The notes below the pieces were generated by a model. It was not told the DNA's origin, did no database searches, and worked only from the letters and a program-made list of their open reading frames with translations. A stretch of 5,131 bases of DNA from Pyrodictium sp. (GTDB lineage Archaea > Thermoproteota > Thermoprotei_A > Sulfolobales > Pyrodictiaceae): contig DQUB01000031.1 of NCBI GenBank assembly GCA_015662475.1, positions 1 to 5,131 of the forward strand, read 5' to 3'. Positions 1 through 5,041 of this stretch are shown here, piece after piece. The position numbers were made by a program, and so were the translations under genes. The stretch's first letter is position 1. Each line of letters starts with the position of its first letter.

Positions 1-620
1 CCCCAAGGTGCTTCCCAATATGGTTCTCCAGGCTTCCAAGCCTTCCAAAGTGCAAAATCGTAGGGCTTCTTTTTCTCCTTCAACACCTCTATTTCCTGTC
101 TCCACTCTTCTGGGCTTTTTCGCCCACTTAGACCTCCATAGTCGGGATACTTGTCAACCTCGAAGTAGACACTGCCGCTTGGTGCTACGTAGGCGTAGCC
201 CCTGTCTATAAGACCTTGAATAAATTCTATTATTTCGTTTATGTGCTCGGTAACTCTAGGATGTATATCAACTCTTATTTTGAGTTTTTCGAGCATTTCA
301 AAGTAGTCTCTACTATACGTGTCAACAATTTCTCTCCAATCTCTATTCTCATTCCGCGCTCTATCGATTATTTTATCGTCTATGTCGGTTATGTTCTGCA
401 CATGTATAACATTAAATCCTCTAAGCCTGAAATACCTTTTAATTGCATCAAAGGCAACATATGTCCTAGCATGGCCCAAGTGCGTGTAATCGTACACTGT
501 TGGCCCGCAAACATACATGCGGACAAGACCAGGCTTGAAGGGTATGAAGGGTTCAAGTTTACGCCCAAATGTATTGAAGACTTTTATGCTTGGCAGCCTT
601 GTCCATGCTAGCGTTTCCAC
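1..620 (-). CDS. cysS: Cysteinyl-tRNA synthetase, N-terminal part (runs off left edge)
   Basis: Class I aminoacyl-tRNA synthetase that activates cysteine with ATP and loads it on tRNA-Cys in the cytoplasm. The 206 codons present cover the N-terminal half of the Rossmann catalytic domain. Visible are the strand reading VFNTFGRKLEPF (14-25), MYVCGPTVYDYTHLGHAR (35-52) with the HIGH-type signature HLGH (47-50) and the zinc-ligand Cys38, NITDIDDKI (76-84), and the substrate-region segment DFALWKAWKPGEPYWEAPWG (188-207, last codon incomplete). The KMSKS loop and anticodon-binding domain lie outside the window. I chose GTG at 620-618 because an in-frame TAG lies just upstream (626-624) and a perfect GGTGAT ribosome binding site (633-628) sits seven bases before it. 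The product starts about ten residues earlier than bacterial homologues. It is transcribed away from the radical SAM gene. Identification is firm. Confidence 0.96.
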   Translation of the reverse strand, partial: METLAWTRLPSIKVFNTFGRKLEPFIPFKPGLVRMYVCGPTVYDYTHLGHARTYVAFDAIKRYFRLRGFNVIHVQNITDIDDKIIDRARNENRDWREIVDTYSRDYFEMLEKLKIRVDIHPRVTEHINEIIEFIQGLIDRGYAYVAPSGSVYFEVDKYPDYGGLSGRKSPEEWRQEIEVLKEKKKPYDFALWKAWKPGEPYWEAPW

Positions 621-683
621 CAGCTAAATCACCGGGATATAGGGGAGACATTCAAACTGTAGGTATTATAGGGTAGCTTAGAA
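621..683. promoter_or_regulatory. Divergent promoter region, cysS / radical SAM gene
   Basis: This 63-base gap drives two genes in opposite directions. On the minus strand TATAATA (670-664) is a good TATA box. The start expected about 26 bases downstream is near 641, giving a short leader that contains the GGTGAT ribosome binding site at 633-628. On the plus strand the best candidate is GATATAG (636-642), which would start transcription near 664. No convincing ribosome binding site precedes the GTG at 684. The minus-strand assignment is better supported than the plus-strand one. Transcript starts are inferred from spacing only. Confidence 0.5.
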
Positions 684-1844
684 GTGACTGGCCCACTCTA
701 CCGTGTTACAGGATCCCTGCTTGAAAGAGTGCTTAGAGATAAAGAGAGGTTGCGAGACAGGATAGGATCAATGATCGATGGAAGTAGTATTAGGAAAGCG
801 TTAGAAGATGGACATGCGAAGCGACGGCCTAGACCATGCGGTATGACGGTACATACAAGCACTGGTTGCAAGTTTGGTTGTGTTTATTGCTATGTTCCCG
901 ATATGGGATTTCCGATGAAGCCACAACCATACCCTCTAACAGGGTTAGAGCTCGTCTACGCTTTGCTCAATAACCCCTACTTTCTTCCAGGACCTCATGG
1001 CACATTGCTCGCCTTTGGCTCTGTTACTGAACCCTTCATGGAGGAGGCTGTTGAATGCACAATAGACTATCTCGAGAAAACACGAAAGTTTCTTGGAAAC
1101 CCCACACAGATATCAACCAAAGCCTTCATAGACGAAAAACTTCTCGCTACACTCCTACGAGTGATGGATCCTCAAACAAGCTTTCTAGTAACCATTATAA
1201 CCATAAAACATGCTGAGAAGTTAGAGCCCAACGCGCCAAGACCCAGTGAGCGTTTTGAGACGATAAGGAGACTCTCTAAAGCCTCTGTACATGTTACACT
1301 TTTTCTAAGACCGATAATACCAGGTTTAACTGAATCTGAGATACCAACGCTACTCTCTAAGGCCAAGGAAAACGGTGCAAAAGGCGTTGTGCCTGGTAGC
1401 TTGCGTGTTACACCAGGTATACTTCGCCGACTCGAACTAGCTGGACTTAACATCGACGAGATAAAGCGTAGACTGCCACGCCAACCACGCGACCCCAAAG
1501 ACCAGGTCACGGTTAAAGAACACGATCTAAAACGTCTTGTAGAGGTCTATGCCAGAAAGCTTGGTCTACGTGTATACCCTTCATCTTGTGCAGCAAACAT
1601 AGAAGCTCACAATCTCGCCTGCTATTCTTGTGGATGGGGGCCATGTGGCGACCCCCAAAAGCTACCTGTCATTGAGAACAGTGGCATTAGGGATGCTGTC
1701 GAAGTTCTTGGTCTCAAACCTGTTAGGCTGGTAGTTAAAGGCTACAAGATTACTGTCCACGTTAAAGGTGGTAAGCGAAGGTCTAAAGACGTTGCAAGCG
1801 TTATACTATCAACCTTGACAAAGCGGGATGTTATCGTGAAGTAG
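684..1844 (+). CDS. Radical SAM protein, SplB/COG1533-like, with C-terminal cysteine cluster
   Basis: A 386-residue radical SAM enzyme, a family that uses a [4Fe-4S] cluster to cleave S-adenosylmethionine and start radical chemistry; its substrate cannot be told from sequence. The cluster motif is CKFGCVYC (Cys62, Cys66, Cys69; CX3CX2C). Further core segments resemble the SplB/COG1533 group: GSVTEPF (112-118), QISTKAFID (142-150), LEPNAPRPSERFETIRRL (180-197) and LRPIIPGL (208-215). A second cysteine group, Cys302, Cys313, Cys316 and Cys321, follows the barrel and could bind an auxiliary Fe-S cluster or zinc. A basic tail of about 60 residues ends the protein. The GTG at 684 is the earliest reasonable start and leaves about 60 residues before the motif, but no Shine-Dalgarno sequence confirms it. 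The gene stands alone, divergent from cysS and convergent with the next cluster. The superfamily is certain; a DNA-repair photoproduct-lyase role is not implied. Confidence 0.88.
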   Translation: MTGPLYRVTGSLLERVLRDKERLRDRIGSMIDGSSIRKALEDGHAKRRPRPCGMTVHTSTGCKFGCVYCYVPDMGFPMKPQPYPLTGLELVYALLNNPYFLPGPHGTLLAFGSVTEPFMEEAVECTIDYLEKTRKFLGNPTQISTKAFIDEKLLATLLRVMDPQTSFLVTIITIKHAEKLEPNAPRPSERFETIRRLSKASVHVTLFLRPIIPGLTESEIPTLLSKAKENGAKGVVPGSLRVTPGILRRLELAGLNIDEIKRRLPRQPRDPKDQVTVKEHDLKRLVEVYARKLGLRVYPSSCAANIEAHNLACYSCGWGPCGDPQKLPVIENSGIRDAVEVLGLKPVRLVVKGYKITVHVKGGKRRSKDVASVILSTLTKRDVIVK

Positions 1845-1874
1845 GTCCTCCCCCGGTCCGTGAACACATCATTG

Positions 1875-2321
1875 CTAGTGTTGGCTCAGCTTTTGAGCCT
1901 CGGTCATCGGCAGGTTCTTAGGCTTCAAGTTCAACCGTTTTATAGGTAGTTTAAGGTGCTCGGTTACACGTTTTGCTATCCAAGCATATGTAGCATCACC
2001 CTTACTATATCTTAACTTCAACTTGCGATACACTGCACGGTAAACTAGACGCCCATCAGAGTCGTAGACTTCTATCCAACCTTTAACACGACCTTTAAGG
2101 TTTTTTACTAGGCAAACTTGAACGCCATACTCTCCTTCAGAGAGGTTTACATATAGTGTTTCAGCAGAACCTCTACTATACGTTGGTTTTGCTAGCTCTC
2201 GCCTACTCGGCTTAGGGATTTTGACAGTGCCCTTGGAATCGACTATTAATGCAATGCATCTTACTGCATGTTTGCCTCTTCTACTCTTGCTTTTTTCTTC
2301 ACGAAGTATTATGGTTGTCAT
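1875..2321 (-). CDS. Unrecognised 148-residue basic protein, last gene of small cluster
   Basis: I do not recognise this protein. It is strongly basic, with lysine and arginine concentrated at both ends (for example 10-17 and the segment 119-136). The middle (20-103) alternates hydrophobic and charged residues as in a beta-rich domain, with likely strands around CIALIVDS (22-29), GVQVCLVKNL (66-75) and GWIEVYDSDGRLVYRAVY (81-98). There is no signal peptide or membrane segment. The basic character could suit nucleic acid or acidic lipid binding, but that is speculation. The ATG overlaps the stop of the 83-residue gene in an ATGA (2321-2318), and AGGTG lies six bases upstream, so translational coupling is likely. 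It ends 30 bases from the convergent radical SAM gene, with no T-rich terminator visible between them. The reading frame is well supported by the overlap and ribosome binding site. Confidence 0.75.
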   Translation of the reverse strand: MTTIILREEKSKSRRGKHAVRCIALIVDSKGTVKIPKPSRRELAKPTYSRGSAETLYVNLSEGEYGVQVCLVKNLKGRVKGWIEVYDSDGRLVYRAVYRKLKLRYSKGDATYAWIAKRVTEHLKLPIKRLNLKPKNLPMTEAQKLSQH

Positions 2322-2569
2322 AATAGCACCTTTGCCTCTATGTTACTACAACTAAGTTTTGCATTCTTTTCGGGGAAAATTAGCGTAGTAAAGCGGTGAT
2401 CTATCCCCATGGGCATATGTAGTCTACAAGGCTCGTTGCCCACTATAATAACGCTTTTAACGTTTTTGCAGATGTACTCATTCTCTAGTTTCGAGTCTAC
2501 ATAGTTTTTCAGTACAACCCTTGAACCGTCATTTTCTCGAATTACGTGCAAGATTGCCAGTTTTCTCAC
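2318..2569 (-). CDS. Unrecognised 83-residue protein, third gene of small cluster
   Basis: A small protein I cannot assign. It contains alternating hydrophobic stretches that suggest a mainly beta fold: LAILHVI (4-10), SRVVLKNYV (16-24), VKSVIIVG (37-44) and FTTLIF (60-65). It has three cysteines (34, 48, 74) with no metal-site spacing, and no membrane helix. The start is GTG (2569-2567), preceded by the strongest ribosome binding site in the window, GGAGGT (2580-2575), five bases away. That site overlaps the final codons of the 118-residue ESCRT-III-like gene, whose stop TAG is one base before this start. Its own stop overlaps the next gene's start in ATGA. The arrangement makes it an operon partner of the ESCRT-III-like gene and the 148-residue gene. 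Real gene: likely. Function: unknown. Confidence 0.72.
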   Translation of the reverse strand: MRKLAILHVIRENDGSRVVLKNYVDSKLENEYICKNVKSVIIVGNEPCRLHMPMGIDHRFTTLIFPEKNAKLSCSNIEAKVLL

Positions 2570-2570
2570 G

Positions 2571-2927
2571 CTATACCTCCCACATCTTCGTCTCCACTAG
2601 GAGTTTTTCAACCTCATTGCCTAGTTCTGCAAGTAGTGCTGCTATGTATGGGTCTCCTACTTCACCTATGAGTTTTCGTACTTCAAGCAACATTGATTTT
2701 GTCTCAGTCAGAAGAGGGTGAACGTTAAGACCTATAATAGCTATTGTCTCAAGTCTAAGCTTTATACGCTCTAGCGCCAACTCTATACGTCTGAGGTCCT
2801 CACAACCTCTAGCTTCTGTAGGTCTACATTTTCTCTCAAGCCTCCTGATACGTGCTATTGCTGCACTCAAACTTGCTAGCATTTTTGCCAAGTTACTAGG
2901 ATTGATTGTAGTCACTATAGCCCCCAT
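2571..2927 (-). CDS. Short ESCRT-III-like (CdvB/Snf7-type) protein
   Basis: A 118-residue all-helical protein. The stretch around ALERIKLRLETI (51-62), followed by a long amphipathic helix to about 112, resembles the core of crenarchaeal CdvB paralogues, whose hallmark is an ALE-x3-LRLET segment. CdvB proteins polymerise on membranes in cell division and vesicle budding. Here the first helix (about 11-33) is much shorter than usual, a loop with Cys34 and Cys42 follows, and there is no C-terminal MIM2 or winged-helix part. Known CdvB paralogues are, as I recall, roughly 170-260 residues long. Start ATG 2927 follows an in-frame TAG closely and has no near ribosome binding site. AAGCTTAAG (2959-2951) lies at about the right distance for a leaderless transcript starting at this ATG. 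The upstream neighbour is a small membrane protein 24 bases away. The family call is by eye; a generic coiled-coil protein is the alternative. Confidence 0.6.
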   Translation of the reverse strand: MGAIVTTINPSNLAKMLASLSAAIARIRRLERKCRPTEARGCEDLRRIELALERIKLRLETIAIIGLNVHPLLTETKSMLLEVRKLIGEVGDPYIAALLAELGNEVEKLLVETKMWEV

Positions 2928-2951
2928 AGTCTTCTACTTTACTTTCCTCTC

Positions 2952-3197
2952 TTAAGCTTTGGAGCTTTTTCCAATCTTATAGAATCTAATTAGGTTTATT
3001 GTCGAAAAGACAAATGCTAAGAAGTTAAGAATGGTGAACACTATATCACGTATTACAGTAGCGTATATTGCCAACAATACACTACCCATAGCGTATAGTC
3101 CACTTAGACTTGGAGGTGGTGGTCCATCTCGAAGAGCTACTACCCAGCCTAACACTATCAAAACCATTCCTGCAATCCCTAAGAGCTCGAGAACCAT
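2952..3197 (-). CDS. Small three-helix membrane protein (PQ-loop / LAB_N / CBU_0592-like)
   Basis: An 81-residue integral membrane protein with three hydrophobic segments: about 2-21, 32-49 and 50-71. The second and third are joined by a short VIRDIVF turn, and the C-terminal tail is basic (RFYKIGKSSK). The spacing, the proline-rich first loop (DGPPPPSLSG, 24-33) and the pattern of Y-A-x4-D-x2-F-x3-N followed later by INL resemble small three-helix domains of the MtN3/PQ-loop superfamily, such as LAB_N or CBU_0592-like proteins. That is a by-eye resemblance and gives no substrate. I start it at ATG 3197 because AGGTGA (3208-3203) sits five bases upstream; the in-frame GTG at 3206 lies inside that ribosome binding site and so is an unlikely start. 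It is the first gene of the four-gene minus-strand cluster, read from the promoter near 3233-3242. Confidence 0.75.
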   Translation of the reverse strand: MVLELLGIAGMVLIVLGWVVALRDGPPPPSLSGLYAMGSVLLAIYATVIRDIVFTILNFLAFVFSTINLIRFYKIGKSSKA

Positions 3198-3275
3198 ACT
3201 GTTCACCTTTCTACCGGCTAGTGGAGAAAAGCCATAAAAATAGAGTTGTGAGGCGACAGATAGAAGGTGTGGCTA
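3198..3275. promoter_or_regulatory. Divergent promoter: membrane-protein cluster / nuclease-like gene
   Basis: A single A/T-rich box, CATAAAAATA on the plus strand (3233-3242), could serve as a TATA element in both directions. Transcript starts 26 bases away would fall near 3212 for the minus-strand cluster and near 3264 for the plus-strand gene. Both would give very short leaders carrying the ribosome binding sites AGGTGA (3208-3203, minus) and AAGGTG (3264-3269, plus). The shared element implies that the two units may compete for, or share, TBP/TFB binding. Confidence 0.5.
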
Positions 3276-3629
3276 TTGAGTCTTGCACGCATAGTGTTCT
3301 TAAAGAAAAAGTTGGAGAGAAAGTATGGCGTTATTGGCAAGGTTGCTGGTAGGTATGTTGAAGCAGGCTATACTGTTAATGTTGGTTTCCAAACATCTAA
3401 AGGGCACATAGACATTGTTGCAAAGAAAGAAGACCAAATACTCGCTATTGATGTTATCACAGACTCCGTAAAGGTTGGCGTGGATGCTGTTGAGAAACTT
3501 AAAGAGAAGGCTACCGCTATAAACGCAAAGCCCATACTGGTTCTCTATGGTGCTGGCCCACAGCTTCAAGAAGAAGCTCTTAGGAAGGCGGAAGAACTTG
3601 GTGTAGAAGTTAAAAGAGTTCGAGGCTAA
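3276..3629 (+). CDS. Restriction-endonuclease-fold-like protein, probably catalytically altered
   Basis: A 117-residue protein from TTG 3276. The layout is a basic N-terminal helix, then GRYVEAGYTVNVGF (26-39), then KGHIDIVAKKEDQILAIDVITDS (43-64), then helix and strand (AKPILVLYG, 85-93). It matches the core of PD-(D/E)XK nuclease-like domains: helix, strand with an acidic residue, strand ending in an acidic-x-Lys motif. Acidic positions are Asp46 and Asp59, but the expected lysine two residues after the second is Ile61, so activity may be lost or the lysine moved. The TTG start is chosen because AAGGTG (3264-3269) sits six bases before it; the GTG at 3267 lies inside that site. The stop codon overlaps the argF stop on the other strand. 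A DNA-binding or inactive nuclease role is inference; the gene itself is convincing. Confidence 0.68.
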   Translation: MSLARIVFLKKKLERKYGVIGKVAGRYVEAGYTVNVGFQTSKGHIDIVAKKEDQILAIDVITDSVKVGVDAVEKLKEKATAINAKPILVLYGAGPQLQEEALRKAEELGVEVKRVRG

Positions 3630-4543
3630 GGAGTTCTAGGTTGCAACAACCATAGAAGTACTGCTTTTTGTGCATGCAACCTATTCTCAGCTTGTAGCCA
3701 CACAATACTGTGAGGCCCTTCGATTACTTCGTCTGTAACCTCTTCTCCTCTATGTGCTGGCAAGCAATGCATGAATACTACATCGTGTTTTGCTTTAGCT
3801 AGTAACTCTGTTGTTACCGTGTAATCCTTGAGCAACTGCCGCTTTTTCTCCGCTATTTCTTCCTCGCCCATACTAACCCAAACATCGGTGTATATGACAT
3901 CTGCATCTTCAACGGCTTTTTGCGGGTCATCAATAACTTCTATTCTAGCACCAGTAGCATCTGCAAATTCATATGCTTTATCAAGCACGCTCTTTTCAGG
4001 AGCTAGTTGAGGTGGCGTTGCTACAACCATGTTCATTCCAAGCATTGTTGCTGCAAGTATTAGGCTATGAGCAACATTGTTTCTGCCATCACCTACGAAA
4101 ACTAGTTTTAATCCTTTGAACCCGCCTTTAACCTCGAGAATTGTTAGCATGTCAGCTATTGCTTGTAGAGGGTGTTCCTTATCGCTGAGCATGTTAACTA
4201 CAGGCACAAGCGAATATCGTGCGAATTCGAGAAGGCTTTCATGGCGATATACTCTAGCTGCTATTAGGTCAACATATCTTGAGAGTACTCTAGCTGTATC
4301 CTTTATAGGTTCACCACGACCTAGCTGGGTCTCTGACCACGTCAACACTATTGGGTGCATGCCAAGCTGGATTGCTGCAAGCTCCATACTAACTCTCGTT
4401 CTTGTACTTGGCTTCTCGAAGAGAAGAGCAACACTATAGCCTCTCAACACATTTAATACACGCTCACCACTATAATACCGTCTTTTAAGATGTTGAGCAA
4501 GTTCTATTATGCGGCTGAGATCCCATGGTGTTAGGTCGGCCAT
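3626..4543 (-). CDS. argF: Ornithine carbamoyltransferase
   Basis: Transfers the carbamoyl group of carbamoyl phosphate to ornithine to make citrulline, in arginine synthesis (or the reverse in arginine catabolism). Signature elements are all present, counted from ATG 4543: the carbamoyl-phosphate loop STRTR (46-50), HPLQ (124-127, usually HPCQ), the nucleotide-fold-like segment FVGDGRNNVAHS (149-160), the ornithine-contact DVWVSMG (220-226) and the catalytic HCLP (259-262) in MHCLPAHRGEE. With 305 residues from this ATG it nearly matches the family length but lacks the usual first strand. The eight codons just upstream read as PRHLLSM-like sequence, which fits the conserved (K/R)xLLSL-DLT opening of the family. 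This suggests the protein really begins near 4567-4562 (see the separate entry). Its promoter and ribosome binding site are at 4607-4601 and 4577-4571. The 3' end overlaps the convergent gene by four bases. Confidence 0.95.
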   Translation of the reverse strand: MADLTPWDLSRIIELAQHLKRRYYSGERVLNVLRGYSVALLFEKPSTRTRVSMELAAIQLGMHPIVLTWSETQLGRGEPIKDTARVLSRYVDLIAARVYRHESLLEFARYSLVPVVNMLSDKEHPLQAIADMLTILEVKGGFKGLKLVFVGDGRNNVAHSLILAATMLGMNMVVATPPQLAPEKSVLDKAYEFADATGARIEVIDDPQKAVEDADVIYTDVWVSMGEEEIAEKKRQLLKDYTVTTELLAKAKHDVVFMHCLPAHRGEEVTDEVIEGPHSIVWLQAENRLHAQKAVLLWLLQPRTP

Positions 4544-4578
4544 GGAGAGAAGATGTCTTGGCGTCGTAGCTCACCTTC
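4544..4578 (-). promoter_or_regulatory. argF ribosome binding site and probable N-terminal extension with no ATG
   Basis: Reading toward argF, the sequence is AAGGTGA (4577-4571), then GCT, ACG, ACG, CCA, AGA, CAT, CTT, CTC, TCC and the ATG at 4543. An in-frame TGA (4573-4571) limits any extension to these codons. None is ATG, GTG or TTG; the two ACG codons (4567-4565, 4564-4562) stand three and six bases after GGTGA. No ribosome binding site precedes the ATG at 4543. The encoded RHLLS matches the start of homologues, so translation from an ACG codon, or a sequencing error here, is more likely than a start at 4543. Confidence 0.5.
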
Positions 4579-4600
4579 AATAGCGGTGGGCTCGTAGGGG

Positions 4601-4607
4601 TATATTA
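4601..4607 (-). promoter_or_regulatory. argF TATA box
   Basis: TAATATA on the minus strand, read from 4607 to 4601. A start about 26 bases downstream falls near 4578, just at the beginning of the AAGGTGA ribosome binding site. The box directly abuts the 3' end of the sRNA at 4608. The transcript start is inferred from spacing. Confidence 0.5.
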
Positions 4608-4667
4608 GGGCTCAGCTCATGGGAGTTTCAACATGCTCTTCAGCGACCGCTCTTCTACATCACCGCC
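4608..4667 (-). ncRNA. C/D box sRNA, double guide, probable 16S rRNA 2'-O-methylation guide
   Basis: Archaeal C/D sRNAs bind L7Ae, Nop5 and fibrillarin and direct 2'-O-methylation of the target base paired five nucleotides upstream of box D or D'. Here, on the minus strand: box C GTGATGT (4663-4657), a 13-base guide AGAAGAGCGGTCG, box D' CTGA (4643-4640), five bases, box C' ATGTTGA (4634-4628), a 12-base guide AACTCCCATGAG, and box D CTGA (4615-4612). GGC (4667-4665) and GCC (4611-4609) can form the terminal stem. Box order, guide lengths and the D'-C' spacing all fit the family; boxes C and C' each differ from RTGATGA at one position. The D guide pairs with CAUGGGAGU and the D' guide with CGACCGCU, both conserved near the 5' end of archaeal 16S rRNA. 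The gene sits between a small protein gene and argF, on their strand. Confidence 0.8.
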
Positions 4668-4692
4668 AATAAACTTGTCCTAAAAGTGCAAG

Positions 4693-4700
4693 CTTATTTA
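4693..4700 (-). promoter_or_regulatory. TATA box for the C/D sRNA
   Basis: TAAATAAG on the minus strand, read from 4700 to 4693. Twenty-six bases downstream of its centre is about 4670, within a few bases of the predicted 5' end of the sRNA. Its first three bases are also the TAA stop codon of the preceding protein gene, so promoter and coding end overlap. Confidence 0.5.
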
Positions 4701-5018
4701 TGGTAGGTCTATCATCAAGGCGCCACACTTTAATGTTGCAAGCTCCTCAACTATTTTTACAACGTCCGGAGCACGCGTGCACGCTAAATGTATTCCTATC
4801 TGGACATAAGGCAAGCGCTGTTCTGCCATCATTTTTCTCTCAATAGCAAGCTTAACCAGGCAATCTCCTATTGAAAACACAGCCCAAGCACTACCTATAA
4901 CGCTTTCCTGCGATATCTGAGCAAGCTTTCTAGTTGCCTCTTGAAAACATTGTATCAGCTCTTCTGGCACACGTACTCTAATACCTGCTTTTAGAGCAAA
5001 GCATGTTACTTTCTCCAG
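4698..5018 (-). CDS. Small protein, possibly Cgi121-like (KEOPS subunit); CTG start suspected
   Basis: A 106-residue protein if read from CTG 5018, or 90 from GTG 4970. The upstream codons read EKVTCFALKAGIRVRVP and flow smoothly into the rest. GGTGAT (5029-5024) sits five bases before the CTG, whereas GTG 4970 has no ribosome binding site at a useful distance. The C-terminal half, with helices around SVIGSAWAVFS and YVQIGIHLACTRAPDVVKI followed by a short GALMIDLP strand, faintly resembles Cgi121, the KEOPS subunit that binds tRNA during t6A formation. Archaeal Cgi121 is longer (about 145 residues in the methanogen protein I remember), and the C-terminal part after the strand would be missing. 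Four cysteines occur without a metal-site pattern. The family call is weak. The gene is followed directly by the sRNA and argF on the same strand. Confidence 0.5.
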   Translation of the reverse strand: MEKVTCFALKAGIRVRVPEELIQCFQEATRKLAQISQESVIGSAWAVFSIGDCLVKLAIERKMMAEQRLPYVQIGIHLACTRAPDVVKIVEELATLKCGALMIDLP

Positions 5019-5023
5019 CCAAC

Positions 5024-5029
5024 ATCACC
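5024..5029 (-). promoter_or_regulatory. Ribosome binding site that favours the CTG start at 5018
   Basis: GGTGAT on the minus strand, identical to the site used by cysS in this window. It is five bases before CTG 5018 in the frame of the 106-residue protein. The ATG embedded in it (5025-5023) opens a different frame that stops after 14 codons. Confidence 0.5.
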
Positions 5030-5041
5030 CCTTTTAGCCGC

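Noticed and set aside
216..611. Open plus-strand frame of 131 codons
   Set aside because: It lies opposite the cysteinyl-tRNA synthetase coding sequence, whose motifs are clear; it has no ribosome binding site and no recognisable family.
1172..1510. Open minus-strand frame of 112 codons inside the radical SAM gene
   Set aside because: The plus-strand protein is continuous and motif-bearing here; the serine-rich opposite reading looks like a shadow.
1845..1874. Terminator or RNA gene between the two convergent genes
   Set aside because: The 30 bases have no T-run and no stable hairpin; only a short ggtcc direct repeat is seen.
4077..4439. Open plus-strand frame of 120 codons opposite argF
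   Set aside because: It is antisense to conserved carbamoyltransferase motifs, with no independent support.
4541..4607. Leaderless argF mRNA starting at the ATG at 4543
   Set aside because: The TATA box lies about 60 bases upstream, not 26, and a good ribosome binding site lies between.
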